A stretch of 64,000 bases of DNA, from positions 1-64,000 of the forward strand of contig NZ_BBBJ01000001.1 of assembly GCF_001316005.1 (NCBI RefSeq). The letters run 5' to 3'. Position numbers and translations under genes: made by a program. Positions 42,021-52,028 of the stretch are shown here, in pieces (the stretch's first letter is position 1; the number at the start of each line of letters is the position of its first letter). Source of the DNA: Vulcanisaeta distributa JCM 11217. Lineage in GTDB: Archaea > Thermoproteota > Thermoprotei > Thermoproteales > Thermocladiaceae. The notes beneath the pieces were generated by a model that was given only the letters and a program-made list of their open reading frames with translations, had not been told where the DNA came from and did not search any database.

Positions 42021-42185
42021 ATGGCGAAGATAAAGCCACCTAAGGAGCGTAAGTATGGGAGGGCCGTAATTAGGTGTCAAAGATGTGGTACTCATGAGGC
42101 TGTCATTAGGAAGTACGGGCTTTACTTATGCAGGAGGTGCTTCAGGGAGGTGGCACCGCAACTAGGGTTTAAGAAGTATTACTGA
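42021..42185 (+). CDS. rps14: 30S ribosomal protein S14 (uS14), zinc-binding type
   Basis: 54 residues: [19 protein letters not shown] at the start, zinc cysteines CQRCG and CRRCF, and the family end [14 protein letters not shown]. No G/C run longer than three; frame intact. Stands alone, downstream of the divergent dehydrogenase. A TATA-like actatttaattt lies near 41961. Confidence 0.95.
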   Translation: MAKIKPPKERKYGRAVIRCQRCGTHEAVIRKYGLYLCRRCFREVAPQLGFKKYY

Positions 42186-42243
42186 GTATTCATACTCATT
42201 ACGATTGCTTAGGGATTATAAGCACCAATGCGACTAATTAACT

Positions 42244-43173
42244 ATGGCTAGGATACCCGCAACACTTAACCTGGACAAAATTATCGAAGTAGCCAAGGCA
42301 CTGGCATCGCTGGACCTGCGCAGGTCCAACGCCTTCGATCCAAGGTTTTACCCGCCTAAGGATGCGGATATTGAGGCCACGTACAATTACTTCCTGGCGA
42401 TGGTGGCGATCGACCATAGGACGAATATTGGAGATTGGCAATTCATTAGGCGAGTTGGCGATGAGGTTTTCACGGGCTCCGACCTACTTTGGAGGTTGGG
42501 TATGGAGATGTTTAGTAGGGATAGTTCCTTCTTCAGCCCAGCCAGCCTAAGGAGGCTTGATCCCACGGTGGTTAAGGACTGGCTCGTTGGTGATTATGGA
42601 CCCGTTTGGGATTATGGTGTTAGGGCTTACCTACTTAGGGATGTGGGTTCTTACGTGCTTAGGAATTATGGTACAACGATTAGGCTTTTCCATGTCTCAA
42701 ACGTTGAGGAGTTGATTGATAGGTTATCCGGTATGGCAGCCTATGAGGACCCCCCCGTAAAGAAGAAGGCTTACCTATTGATTAAGTTCTTGGTGCTACG
42801 TGGGTTGCTGAAGGCCAAGCCGCAGGAAATTAAGCTACCAATTGATAATCACCTCACGAGGATTGCCTATAGGCTCGGCATCGTAAGGCTTGAGGATTGG
42901 GTTCTCGAGTTAATGAGACGTGATGTGCACTTTAGTAGGGAGCTTGACGTTGAACTTAGGTTGACAGTTCGTGATGCTTGGGACGCGGTGATTAGGATTG
43001 GTAAGCTAGACCCAATAGCGTTGGATGACTTCCTATGGAGGTTTGGAAGGACTGTATGCATTAGGGACAAGCCGCAGTGCGATAAGTGCCCATTGAAGGA
43101 TGTTTGTAATGCGTATGCAAGGGGGGGTTCGTTTATTAACGAGCACAATCACTACCTAACATATTATTACTAA
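42244..43173 (+). CDS. Fe-S loop protein of HhH-GPD glycosylase type
   Basis: 309 residues, intact. The C-terminus has CIRDKPQCDKCPLKDVC, the C-X6-C-X2-C-X5-C [4Fe-4S] loop of EndoIII/MutY glycosylases. The preceding DNHLTRIAYRLGIVRL and FLWRFGRTVC fit the helix-hairpin-helix fold. The N-terminal half (DADIEATYNYFLAMVAIDHRT) is specific to archaeal proteins of this kind. It may be a DNA glycosylase or a structural relative; the catalytic Lys/Asp are not assigned. Confidence 0.6.
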   Translation: MARIPATLNLDKIIEVAKALASLDLRRSNAFDPRFYPPKDADIEATYNYFLAMVAIDHRTNIGDWQFIRRVGDEVFTGSDLLWRLGMEMFSRDSSFFSPASLRRLDPTVVKDWLVGDYGPVWDYGVRAYLLRDVGSYVLRNYGTTIRLFHVSNVEELIDRLSGMAAYEDPPVKKKAYLLIKFLVLRGLLKAKPQEIKLPIDNHLTRIAYRLGIVRLEDWVLELMRRDVHFSRELDVELRLTVRDAWDAVIRIGKLDPIALDDFLWRFGRTVCIRDKPQCDKCPLKDVCNAYARGGSFINEHNHYLTYYY

Positions 43174-43215
43174 TTAATGACAATACTTAAATGAGAATAG
43201 GCCACTGCTAAGTTA

Positions 43216-44307
43216 ATGATTATTCGCGCAGTTACGTTGTTTTATCCCGTGGAGAATGGCAGGGTTAATGCCGATGAGCTTAGGCAGGAACTGGTTAAGC
43301 TACGTAATGTGGTAAGCAATGTTAGTGGCAGGAGGGGGGATTGAGATAAGGACCTGGAGGGTTACACTACCCTTCACCGAGCCGTCCTGGGACTTCGAGG
43401 AATTATCAACAATAATGCATAAGGTAAGTGCCGACCTTGGGTACATTCATGCATCGCTAAATATAGCCATGGAGTCAAGGTTCGAGTTAAATAAGTTGGT
43501 TAATGCATTCATTGAGTCGGGGAGTTACCTGAGTATTTGGGTTGGTAATTTCAATGAATTGAATGAGTACAACACTGAGTTATTTACGAACGTGCTTAAG
43601 AAACTTGTGGAGCTAAATCAATGGGCTCTATCCAGAAGGATCGCCGCATTAATCGGCGATGCGATACTCACGCCGTACTACCCAGACTCAATAAACCTCG
43701 GCAATAACCATGGTATAGCCCTATCAATACTATACCCGAGCGAATTAAGTAATGAGCGTAATCTACGCAATGACCTCACCAGGGTATTTAGGACTGCCGA
43801 GGACATTGGTAAGGAAATTGCAAGTGAATTGGGCATTGATTACCTGGGTATCGACGTCTCACTATCACCCTGGGGGGGTGAGGAGTCCGTTGTCAATGCC
43901 ATTGAGAGGATTTATGGGATTAGGTTCGGCGGGCCTGGCACGTTAAGTGCCATTTATAAATTGAACAAGGCCATTTGGGAAGCATCCAATCAATTTAAGG
44001 TAACAGGATTTAACGAGGTGATGCTGCCGCTTGCTGAGGATGAGCAGTTGAAGGCGAGGGCTAGGGAGGGCTTAATCACATTCTCCAAGCTTGTTAAGTA
44101 CACGATGACCTGCGTAGCCGGTGTTGACATGGTACCAATACCAAGCAGTCAATTATCGCTCATTAAGGCTTAATCAATGATTTACATGCGATAGTCAGTA
44201 TTAAGCGCAGGTCGATTGGGCTTAGGTTAATACCATACCCAGGCAGTGAGGCTGAGGTTGACCTTGGAGACTTCGGTAAGACACCGGTACTTGACATGGT
44301 GAGGTGA
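43216..44307 (+). CDS. DUF711 family protein, two frameshifts
   Basis: Start MIIRAVTLFYPVENGRVNADEL, then across G6 43334-43339 (five gives SGRRGIEIRTWRVTLPFTEPSW) the main body: YHLGYI-like SADLGYIHASLNIA, EIASELGIDYLGIDVSLSPWG. After a one-G gap near 44169 the end RSIGLRLIPYPGSEAEVDLGD follows. About 363 residues; this family is of unknown function, related by fold to pyruvate-formate-lyase-like barrels. Ends just before the phosphorylase gene. Confidence 0.82.
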
Positions 44308-44312
44308 TTTTC

Positions 44313-45042
44313 ATGCCAATACACCTAAGGGTTAATCCTGGGGGGGATATTGCCGAGAGGGTGGTAATAGTCGGTGACCCAGAGAGGGCGAGACAATTAA
44401 GTGAGTTACTCGTTGGTGCGAGGCTCGTTAATGAGAATAGGGGGGTTAATAACGTACACAGGCAAGTACAATGGTGTCGACATCACGGTGGCGACCCACG
44501 GAATCGGAGCCCCCATCGGCCGCCATAGTGATTGAGGAGTTGATAAGCATGGGCGCCAGATTCATTGTTCGCCTTGGAACCGCAGGGGGGGCGCTTAGGA
44601 GGGAGATAGGCATTGGCGATGTGGTTGTACCCACAGGCTCTGCATACAACTACGGAGGAATATACACGCAGTACCTGGGCAGTTTCATAGCTACCCAGCA
44701 ATACCTGATTACCACCTAATGAGTGAGTTAGTGAGAAGTCTCGAATCGATGAATATAAAGCCCTGGGTTGGTCCGGTGTATAGTAGCGACGCATTCTATG
44801 CGGAGGAGGATCTAGTCAACGTACTTGGTTCGAGGGGCTTCCTGGGCGTTGAAATGGAGACCGCAATACTATTCCTACTGGGCCTTATGAGGGGGGGCGT
44901 AAAGACGGCGGCCGTGCTCATAGTAAGTAACAACCTGACCGAGGGCAGGGCTGGAAGGTTCTTAATAGCGAGTGAGTTAAGGGATGCCGTGCTCAGGGTT
45001 GGTAGGGCTGTGTTAAATGCGTTAATTATGGTTAAGGATTAA
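44313..45042 (+). CDS. purine nucleoside phosphorylase (PNP/UDP family), three frameshifts
   Basis: Hexameric nucleoside phosphorylase. PIHLRVNPGGDIAERVVIVGDPERA at the start, ATHGIG and SAAIVIEELISMGARFIVRLGTAGG in the middle, GVEMETAILFLLG and VSNNLTEG at the end. Breaks: G6 44440-44445 (five gives NENRGLITYTG), C5 44510-44514 (four gives GIGAPSAA), C3 at 44694-44696 (four gives PAIPDYHLMSELVRS). G7 at 44340 makes PGDIAE into PGGDIAE. About 240 residues. Inosine/guanosine or methylthioadenosine substrate. Confidence 0.9.
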
Positions 45043-45874
45043 GCACGGTATCATAGTACTGAGTAAGTCTTGGCTTAAAGTCCAGGAACTCCCTAATAGT
45101 CTTAACTTCAAAGTCAACCCTTCTTTCTGGATCCCTATCAAAGATCAAGACACCCTTGCTCACAACTTCATACGCCAGTAACAACGGCGCTTTATTAAGA
45201 TGTACGAGATCAACTCTCAACCCTAACGAGTCCTCTAGGTCCATTGCCATGCTCACGAGTTCCTTCCAACTTAATTCCCTGCTAGTGAATATGGCGATAT
45301 CCACGTCACTCCCTGGGGGGGACGGCTTACCAATTACCCATGAACCAAATACGTAGGCGAATAGCACAGAGTTAGATCTCTCTAGTACCTGCCTAGCCCT
45401 ATTAATTATGTTAATAAATCCTCTATCGCTGGTAATAAATTGATTATTATCGGGATCTATTGACCTATCCCTGACAAAATTACTAATCTCATTAATTACC
45501 CTATCTAACTCATCGATTTCATTTAAAGCCTCAATCAATCTCTCGGGATCTATCACGGCATAGCCGTGGACAAGCACATTCCTAAAGCTAATCCACAACT
45601 CGAATAACTTACCAGTTTCATCACTAAGGACATTGGCGCTCACCAATATTCTCGCAACATCCCTATACCTCTCGGGTTTACTAAGATTAAGAATTGAGCA
45701 CAGTCTCATACCAACATCAATGAGGGATTCAACGGCTAAGTGTAGGTAACGCTCAACGGCACCCCTAAGCACCAAATCCCTACTTAAATCATCAACAGTC
45801 CTCGCTCTATCCCTAATCGACCTTAGAATATTTACATAACTCCTAGCCATCGCCAATTTATCATTAATTATCAC
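45032..45874 (-). CDS. fused HepT-MntA (HEPN toxin plus nucleotidyltransferase antitoxin)
   Basis: One intact frame joins both halves of a HepT/MntA module. Residues 1-150 are the HEPN domain (SRDLVLRGAVERYLHLAVES) with catalytic SFRNVLVHGYA. From about residue 165 comes the nucleotidyltransferase with YVFGSWVIGKPSPPGSDVDIAIF and LRVDLVHLN. The family spacing between GSxxxG and SDxD is one shorter; the extra Pro coincides with G7 at 45315-45321. It overlaps the convergent phosphorylase gene by 11 bases. Confidence 0.85.
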   Translation of the reverse strand: MIINDKLAMARSYVNILRSIRDRARTVDDLSRDLVLRGAVERYLHLAVESLIDVGMRLCSILNLSKPERYRDVARILVSANVLSDETGKLFELWISFRNVLVHGYAVIDPERLIEALNEIDELDRVINEISNFVRDRSIDPDNNQFITSDRGFINIINRARQVLERSNSVLFAYVFGSWVIGKPSPPGSDVDIAIFTSRELSWKELVSMAMDLEDSLGLRVDLVHLNKAPLLLAYEVVSKGVLIFDRDPERRVDFEVKTIREFLDFKPRLTQYYDTVLNP

Positions 45875-46200
45875 ACTACCACGCCAAAATTGTACACTCC
45901 TTACCCAAACTAAAAACCTTGCACATATTACCTACAAGGACTTAACGAAGACGCATCAGCGCGCAGGTCTTGGGTCCTCACCCATCAGATCCGTCCCCCC
46001 CGCTTAACATCATCAAAGCATGGTCTACTAACTTGTTAATAACCCTTAACATGTAATAGGAAACCGCGGGTTAGGGCTACAAGCCCTTTTCATTGGGCCA
46101 ACCAGCCATTTTCATTACATGCTGTGCCTTATCGCTAGCCGTACACATACTATGGCGGTTCTTAGGGACTTAATTTTATAATGGCTTCTGTAATTAAACC
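45875..46200. other. intergenic region, nothing recognised
   Basis: No gene or RNA recognised. A C7 at 45995-46001 is in non-coding DNA. Divergent promoters are expected at the two ends. Confidence 0.35.
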
Positions 46201-46209
46201 GTGAACATA

Positions 46210-46932
46210 ATGAACAATTCCAGCGTCATTGACCTACTGATTAGCGCTAATCCCGTGGAGTTAGAGAAGGATTTCGACTCCAGGGTAATTACTAACATTG
46301 TTAAGCCGCCGATAGTCGTTAGGCTTGATGGGGGGGCCGGCTTTGGTAAGGCACTTAGGGACTTTAACTGGCCCAGGGATGAGAGGGTTCATAGGGCATT
46401 GATTAAGGCTGCCGTTGAGTTAATGAGGGTCTTCTCCGGTGAGTACGCGCTCGTGATTAGCGATGAGATTAATGTCTTCCTCCTTAGTTATGTGCCGTTT
46501 AATGGGCGTGAGTATAAGCTAATTAGTTCAATGGCTGGCCTCGCATCGGCCATTGTTAGTAATGCCCTTGGTAGAGTCCTCTACTTTGATGCCAGGGTTA
46601 TTCCGCTTAATGATGATTGCCGTGATGTTGCCAGGTACATGCTTTACCGCGTTAGGGTTGGTTTCAATAATTATCACGTTGAGGTAGCCCAAAGGAGTAG
46701 GGTGGTCCCGCCAGAGAGTACTCCGCACATAGGTGACGTAATAAAGGCCTTGGGCGGTCCAAGGCTTACCTGGGAATCCCTTGGTACATGCCTGGTTAGG
46801 ACTAGGGTTGAGCTTGAGGGCATTGACAGGAGGAGTGGTGAAAGGATTAAGTATGTTAGGAAGAGGATTGTTGAGAGGAACCCAATCGATGTCATTAACG
46901 AACTTAGCAGGTGCGGTCCTAATGCTCAATAA
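46210..46932 (+). CDS. thg1: tRNA(His) guanylyltransferase-like protein (Thg1)
   Basis: 3'-5' polymerase family. VVRLDGGAGFGKALRDFNW corresponds to the DGxGF catalytic motif, lengthened by one Gly at the G7 46330-46336. ALVISDEINVFLL holds the conserved Ser-Asp-Glu and GREYKLISSMAGLASA the following motif; LYFDARV and NDDCRDVARYMLYRV follow. 241-244 residues, depending on GTG 46201 or ATG 46210. Archaeal members repair tRNA 5' ends or add G-1. Confidence 0.85.
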   Translation: MNNSSVIDLLISANPVELEKDFDSRVITNIVKPPIVVRLDGGAGFGKALRDFNWPRDERVHRALIKAAVELMRVFSGEYALVISDEINVFLLSYVPFNGREYKLISSMAGLASAIVSNALGRVLYFDARVIPLNDDCRDVARYMLYRVRVGFNNYHVEVAQRSRVVPPESTPHIGDVIKALGGPRLTWESLGTCLVRTRVELEGIDRRSGERIKYVRKRIVERNPIDVINELSRCGPNAQ

Positions 46933-46978
46933 ACTTGTTAATAATATTTAATAACCAGATAATTGCGAAATTAAGCAT

Positions 46979-47621
46979 ATGGTCAATACCCACGAGAAGC
47001 TCAGGGAATTAGTGGGTGACTTATGGAGTAAATATACTAGGCATGAATTCGTTGAGAGGCTCAGATGGTTCATTACCAATGGACGTCTTTAGGTATTACC
47101 TAATTCAGGACACGAAGTACGTGAGAGAAATGCAGAAGGCCGTGATTGAGGCTGCGAGTAAGGCTCCGCTTAATGAGGCCATTGACGTGTTAACAGCGGT
47201 ATTCAGCAATGTGGAGAGGGGTGCGGAAGTTCATGAGAGGTTATTCCGTGACTTATCAATAACGGAGGAGGAAGTTAACAATACAGGGTTCAACCTAGTT
47301 AATTACGCGTACACTAGGCATCTACATTACTACGCATCATTGGGCTGGCCCCAGTTCCTCGCGGCATGGGCACCATGCATGTGGGGGGGCTACCACGAGA
47401 TTGGTAAGTACGTTGTTGGTACTGGCAACGCCATATTCAATGCATGGGCCGAGTTCTACGCATCGAGCGATTACTGGTCTAGGGTTGAGGCCATCCTAAG
47501 GACGCTGGATAAGTACGGGGGGGTAACGCCTGATATGGAGAGGGCATTTAAGGACAGCGTTAATTTCGAGATAATGTTCTGGGAAGCCTCGCTCAGGAAG
47601 GACCCAACAATACTTTACTAA
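46979..47621 (+). CDS. tenA: TenA/thiaminase II-like protein, one frameshift
   Basis: Helical TenA fold. The N-terminus (VNTHEKLRELVGDLWSKYTRHEFVERL) is out of frame with the rest. Near 47068 one extra or two missing bases separate it from DGSLPMDVFRYYLIQDTKYV. FLAAWAPCMWGGYHEIG holds the usual PCxWxY region, with a Gly added at G7. Salvages pyrimidine moieties for thiamine synthesis, or a related amine hydrolysis; some archaeal members have lost the Cys. About 214 residues. Confidence 0.8.
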
Positions 47622-47630
47622 ATGCCCACG

Positions 47631-48069
47631 TCACGGGGCATAATCAATTACGTGCTTCACATATTGATTACCACCTAACGATTTCACTAATGTATCATCA
47701 GCCGTGTACATAACTGTGTTAAGTCTCATGGCTAAGTCCACGTATATTGGCGTCGTATATCGAAATGCCGTACTTAATGGATAGTTCGCTTGCACTAATT
47801 ATGGATTCCCACGTAATGCCATAGATATTTAATAGGCTATCCTTCAGTAGGTTTAATGCCCTCCTTAAGTAATCCTCACTTATCAACCCACGTAGGTAAT
47901 ACTTCCTTAGGGCATCAGCCACTTCGGCAATCGCTATTGATGGAATAACAACCGTAATACGACCATTGAGGCAATCAATACGTATTCTCTCAGCGTAGTC
48001 GCTGTAATCCTCCTTAATAACCCACTTAACTATAACGCTTACGTCACATACGATCTGCCTACCTGGCAT
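47631..48069 (-). CDS. vapC: PIN-domain VapC toxin, one frameshift
   Basis: RQIVCDVSVIVKWVIKEDYSD at the start, IAIAEVADALRK, and GISIYDANI before the break. Removing one A near 47758 gives SIYDAIYVDLAMRLNTVMYTAD and a stop at 47631, restoring the family's end. Overlaps the antitoxin gene by 11 bases. Ribonuclease of a VapBC pair. Confidence 0.8.
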
Positions 48070-48286
48070 TCCTATTCTCCCTAATGAATTCTACGGCAAG
48101 GTTACCCCCCCTTATCAGCGGTGAATCCCTTAAAAGCTCCTCATACCTAGCCTCAAGCCTCTTCGCCAATTCCTCACGAACCCTCCTCTCAAGGAATTCT
48201 CTAATCTCCCTCGAGTAGTCAATACCAAGCCTGTCCAACTCCTCCTTCAACCACCTGGGTATCCTAACGGACAGTACTACGCTCAT
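48059..48286 (-). CDS. vapB: VapB-like antitoxin
   Basis: 75 residues. MSVVLSVRIPRWLKEELDRLGIDYSREIREFLERRVREEL is a ribbon-helix-helix type DNA-binding region, with a toxin-binding tail ending VEFIRENRNAR. Same layout as the 3057 antitoxin (both end in RxAR). C7 (48105-48111) gives IRGGNLA. Confidence 0.78.
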   Translation of the reverse strand: MSVVLSVRIPRWLKEELDRLGIDYSREIREFLERRVREELAKRLEARYEELLRDSPLIRGGNLAVEFIRENRNAR

Positions 48287-48402
48287 TGTAAACTATTAAT
48301 CGAATACAATTATAAGCTTACTGTAAATAAATACTGCAGATATATTCGTTATTCAAAACGCACTAAAAATAAGGTTTAAAATTAAAGCTTAAGGCCAACT
48401 TA

Positions 48403-48744
48403 ATGAGTATGGACCTAAGCGAGTTAATGAGCCTACTCCTCAGTAAGGGTGTGGACTACGTTATTGCTCAATTACCCAATTGGATTAGTAGGAAGGAGGT
48501 CTCGAGGGAGGATGCGGAGTTAATACTCATGTATGCAATGATGAATAAGCTTGACGAAATGAGTAAGAAAATTGATGATTTACGCAAAGAAGTAGATAGT
48601 ATGCATAAAGAGATGATTGATAGGCTCGACTTCATAAGTAATCAGTTGAGGGTCCTGAACTCAAACATAGCCGCAACATACGAATTGACGTCAAAGGTAA
48701 TGACCAAGTTAATGGAGAGCAGTATCGCACCTGCACGTACATAA
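48403..48744 (+). CDS. coiled-coil protein
   Basis: 113 residues. N-terminal helical domain (LSELMSLLLSKGVDYVIAQLPNW), then a heptad-patterned coiled coil (LDEMSKKIDDLRKEVDSMHKEMIDRLDFISNQL). Similar in style to the coiled-coil proteins at 60068 and 63106. Unknown function; such proteins are frequent in Thermoproteales near toxin genes. Confidence 0.55.
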   Translation: MSMDLSELMSLLLSKGVDYVIAQLPNWISRKEVSREDAELILMYAMMNKLDEMSKKIDDLRKEVDSMHKEMIDRLDFISNQLRVLNSNIAATYELTSKVMTKLMESSIAPART

Positions 48745-48821
48745 TGCATAAGACGAGTATTAACCACCGTAGAGCTGGTTCACGTATTGGTTCTTAAAGC
48801 CCATTACCTGGACTCCGGAGC

Positions 48822-49073
48822 TTAGGAAACCGCTGGGATGTTTTGTGTTGGTTGTTTATTGTTGTTTTTGAGTGTGGGTTTCGTGGTTATTGCGTAGGCT
48901 GTGTGGTTAAGTAAGGATAAACTTGTTGGTGAGGTTTGTTCGTTGAAGTTATTGTTGTAAAGGGCTATGCTATGCACAGAGACACGGCCAGATCCATGAT
49001 TACCAAACACCCTCACTGAAACGTGAAAACCTACTAATGTATTAAACCTAAACAAAGCAACTAACATGAACAT
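48822..49073 (-). CDS. possible extracellular domain of a pilin-like protein
   Basis: 83 residues with a beta-rich, Asn-rich stretch (GFHVSVRVFGNHGSGRVSVHS, IALYNNNFNEQ). It follows the small pilin-like gene at 49085 on the same strand, and the two may be one gene with an indel between. On its own the call is weak. Confidence 0.35.
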   Translation of the reverse strand: MFMLVALFRFNTLVGFHVSVRVFGNHGSGRVSVHSIALYNNNFNEQTSPTSLSLLNHTAYAITTKPTLKNNNKQPTQNIPAVS

Positions 49074-49084
49074 TGATTAAATAA

Positions 49085-49213
49085 TTATTGTTCAATACTA
49101 ATCCATAAACCTGTTGAAAATGATGCGCTTTGCATATTCAGTAAAGCGATCAACGTTATTATTAGGACCATGCCGATGGCAACGAGTACCGCGGTTAGGT
49201 CCTTAATGCTCAT
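49085..49213 (-). CDS. very small pilin-like membrane protein
   Basis: 42 residues: MSIKDLTAVLVAIGMVLIITLIALLNMQSASFSTG. A short polar N-terminus followed by a hydrophobic helix of about 20 residues, as in class III signal peptides of archaeal type IV pilins. Its position opposite the pilin-like gene at 49364 supports this. Confidence 0.4.
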   Translation of the reverse strand: MSIKDLTAVLVAIGMVLIITLIALLNMQSASFSTGLWISIEQ

Positions 49214-49363
49214 ATCAACTTGTAGTTTATGGTTAAACTTGGTATAAGTTTATTTCTTGCTGACTATATCCTTATTAACGTTAACGTTTTTATTGTTGGT
49301 CGTGACTTAATTTTATTAAGAATAATGTTTATTAAGGGGGGGAATTGAAACTTAATAAACACG

Positions 49364-49819
49364 ATGAGTGAGGGGTTGAGCGATACAATAACGACAATAA
49401 TACTCGTGGTAGTGGCAATAACATTAACCATAGCAATAGTAATTTGGGTATTTGGGATAGCCGGCAATGCATCAAGGTCATTTGGCGTTAGAGTAATGAT
49501 AGAAGGCCCAAGCATGTCACAGAATAACGCGACATTTATAATCATTAATTCAGGCACGGAGTACGTAGAACTGGCGTACATAGTAATCAACAATGCCGAG
49601 TTCACGCCAAACAATAGATGCGTCATACCGCCTGGGAACTCAGCGTTATTAACCATAATTAGTAATGGGACGCATTACGTAGGTGCGGTGCTGAGGGTTG
49701 GGAATTGTACCGTGAATTACAACGGCGATTCGAGGATCTACGGTATAAATACTGCAGAGGTTGTATTCACAAACGGTCAGCGGGTTCTTTACGAAACACT
49801 GAACTTACAGGGTCAATAA
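49364..49819 (+). CDS. archaellin/type IV pilin-like protein
   Basis: 151 residues. MSEGLSDTITTIILVVVAITLTIAIVIWVFGIAG has the short N-terminal peptide and long hydrophobic helix of archaeal type IV pilins or archaellins, to be cut by a PibD-type peptidase. A beta-rich domain follows with sequons (NATFII, NGTHYV, NCTVNY) and a possible disulfide (CVIPP...CTVNY). A G7 sits just upstream (49336-49342). Confidence 0.7.
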   Translation: MSEGLSDTITTIILVVVAITLTIAIVIWVFGIAGNASRSFGVRVMIEGPSMSQNNATFIIINSGTEYVELAYIVINNAEFTPNNRCVIPPGNSALLTIISNGTHYVGAVLRVGNCTVNYNGDSRIYGINTAEVVFTNGQRVLYETLNLQGQ

Positions 49820-49825
49820 GGCTCG

Positions 49826-50661
49826 CTAGGCCCTTAACTGCGATATTAAGACGCCAGTGAGCGTTATCGCCGAGCCTATTACCTCCATCTCCGTGGGTAC
49901 CTTACCAAGTATTAATAAGGCGAATAAGTATGCAGATGCGGGTACAAGTATTGATATTGAGCTCGCCGTTACGGGACCGAGGTCCCTAACACCTAGGAAC
50001 CAAAGTAGGAAGCCCATCACCTGGGCCACCAACGCGACGGTTATGCCCCCCACGCAACGGCATTCAATGTTAATTCCATGTGTGGGTTTATGATGAGTGT
50101 TGGTGCTGCTATTAGAGTCGATATTACTGCCATGGAGGCATTCAACTTAATGAGATCCTCATGAACAAGGTTCCTCCTGTAGTAATGAGTGCCTAACGCC
50201 CAAATGAAACCACCAAGTATCGCAATGGCATCACCAACGTCAAAGCTGTACACGCCAACCGCAATCAGCAATCCGATAAATGCCATTGCGATACCAATTA
50301 CCTGCAAAATGGTTGGTTTCTCACCGTAAAGCACTATCGAGAGTATTAGTACAAAGATTGGTTGTGTATAGACGAGTACGGAGACCAGGGCTGGGTTTGA
50401 ACTATACTTAATGGCGAGGTTTAGGAAGACCACGAATAAGGTCCCATTAAGTAATGCGTTTATTACGTACTTACGATTTATCACTAAGCCCCCCCTACCG
50501 ATTAGGTACAGCAGTAAACCGCCAAAGCCGAACCTATACATCGTGAGTACGAAGGGGGGGGACATGTAATACATGGCAACCTTAGAGATGGAGTAGGATG
50601 AGCCCCCCCAGGCGGCTAGGACGCCAATCATTGCTAGGTAACCGCGGAGTTTACTATTCAT
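49826..50661 (-). CDS. EamA/DMT family transporter, one frameshift
   Basis: Ten-helix drug/metabolite transporter made of two EamA repeats: LAMIGVLAAWGGSSYSISKVA and RNLVHEDLIKLNASMAVIST...LGPVTASSISILVPASAYLFALLIL. C6 at 50045-50050 breaks the frame; seven or four gives NAVAWG(G)ITVALVAQVMGFLLW. About 277 residues. Exporter of amino acids or metabolites; substrate unknown. Confidence 0.85.
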
Positions 50662-50703
50662 AACCTGCCACGTGGTTAAGTATGGAGTGTTATAAGGATT
50701 ACT

Positions 50704-51345
50704 ATGTGCAACTTATTTAATTTAAGGAATTTAAGTATGCCTCAGGGGTGCATTTGTAGTATGGATGTGGATACGAAGATGCTTAATAGGCTTGTTTGGT
50801 TTTATGTTGGTTTTGTTATCGTGAATTTTGCGTCATTGCTATGGCTTTTCATAACTAGTTACCTAACCATATACACGGACATACCGCTGCCATACTTCAT
50901 GCTATACATACCCAGCAACATAGCCATACTAGCCCTAATAACCCTGGCATTAATACTGGGCCTATACACTTACCTAGGTATTGTACTCATACGCGACGGC
51001 CTTGAGAGGGGGGGCTACGTACCTGCAGCTTTTGTAGCCGCGATAATCATCGGCATAGTCCTACTATTCACTAAGCAGTTTATGGCCTCAGTGATATTCC
51101 TAATAATTGCCCTGGCACTCATGGTCGGCGTATACGCAGTGCTAACGAGCATTGCAACGCATAGGGCATCGAGGTACATGTGGTTAGCAAGTGCCTTGCT
51201 CATCATAGTGGCCGTGATATTGGCATTTGTAAGTAGGCTGGTCGTAAACTACGTGGGAGCTACAATACAGTCACTGTCAATACTCGCCTGCGCAATTGAG
51301 GTGTGGTCAATAATGGGTAAGCCAAGCAAAGGGCAGGGATCCTAA
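50704..51345 (+). CDS. polytopic membrane protein
   Basis: About six hydrophobic segments (LVWFYVGFVIVNFASLLWLF, NIAILALITLALILGLYTYLG, FVAAIIIGIVLLF, ASVIFLIIALALMVGVYAVL, WLASALLIIVAVILAFV, SLSILACAIEVW). ATG at 50704 or more likely 50762 (MDVDTKMLNRLVWF). Its stop overlaps the start of the next gene (taatg), so they are co-translated. No family recognised. Confidence 0.6.
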   Translation: MCNLFNLRNLSMPQGCICSMDVDTKMLNRLVWFYVGFVIVNFASLLWLFITSYLTIYTDIPLPYFMLYIPSNIAILALITLALILGLYTYLGIVLIRDGLERGGYVPAAFVAAIIIGIVLLFTKQFMASVIFLIIALALMVGVYAVLTSIATHRASRYMWLASALLIIVAVILAFVSRLVVNYVGATIQSLSILACAIEVWSIMGKPSKGQGS

Positions 51346-52002
51346 TGCCCACCGTGGAGGTAATAGTCGTTGGGCCTCTTGAAACCAACTGCTACCTTGT
51401 ATGCAATGGTGACTCCTGCGTAATAATTGACCCTGGGGGGATGAGGCTAAGACCATACTAAATGCCCTAGGCAGTAGGAGGGCCTTAGCCGTAGTTGCAA
51501 CGCACCTACACTTTGATCATGTGGGCGCAGTTAAGGAGTTAACCGAGCACTTAGGCGTTCCATTCATGGCGCATAAGCTTGATTGGGAATTGAAGGAATT
51601 ATTTAATGAATTAGCCTCAGGGTGGGGGGGATTCGCGAAACCGGAGTTGCCGGAGCCCGTGTTCGTTGATGAGGGGGGGTCACAATTACCGCTTAACCTG
51701 AGGGTTATGCACACTCCAGGGCATACGCCGGGCTCAATATCGATAATCGGTGACGGCTTTGTAATCACGGGAGATACGCTCTTCGCGGGTAGCGTCGGTA
51801 GGACAGACCTACCTGGAGGTGACATGGATAGGCTCAGGGATTCCGTGTGCAGGCTATACAGGGAACTACCCGATAACTTCATTGTCTATCCAGCCATGGG
51901 CCATCAACCACGATTGGCGAAGAGAAGATAAGCAACGTAGTGATTCCAATGGAGGCTTGCCCGAATGAGGCAGGGCGCATTAGTTATGAAAAGCCGAAGT
52001 AA
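51345..52002 (+). CDS. metallo-beta-lactamase-fold hydrolase (glyoxalase II-like), two frameshifts
   Basis: Start MPTVEVIVVGPLETNCYLV, metal motif ATHLHFDHVGA, then MHTPGHTPGSISI and GDTLFAGSVGRTDLPGGD. Shifts: G6 at 51435-51440 (seven or four gives DPG(G)DEAKTILNALG) and a missing G near 51895 (gives VYPGHGPSTTIGEEKISN). About 219 residues. Thiolester hydrolase of the glyoxalase II/persulfide dioxygenase group by motif; substrate unknown. Confidence 0.87.
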
Positions 52003-52028
52003 AAAAGCCCATGATTAAGGTAACCACT

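Noticed and set aside
48745-48821. Possible tRNA fragment (gtagagctggttcacg)
   Set aside because: No complete cloverleaf could be folded; only a short resemblance to a T arm.
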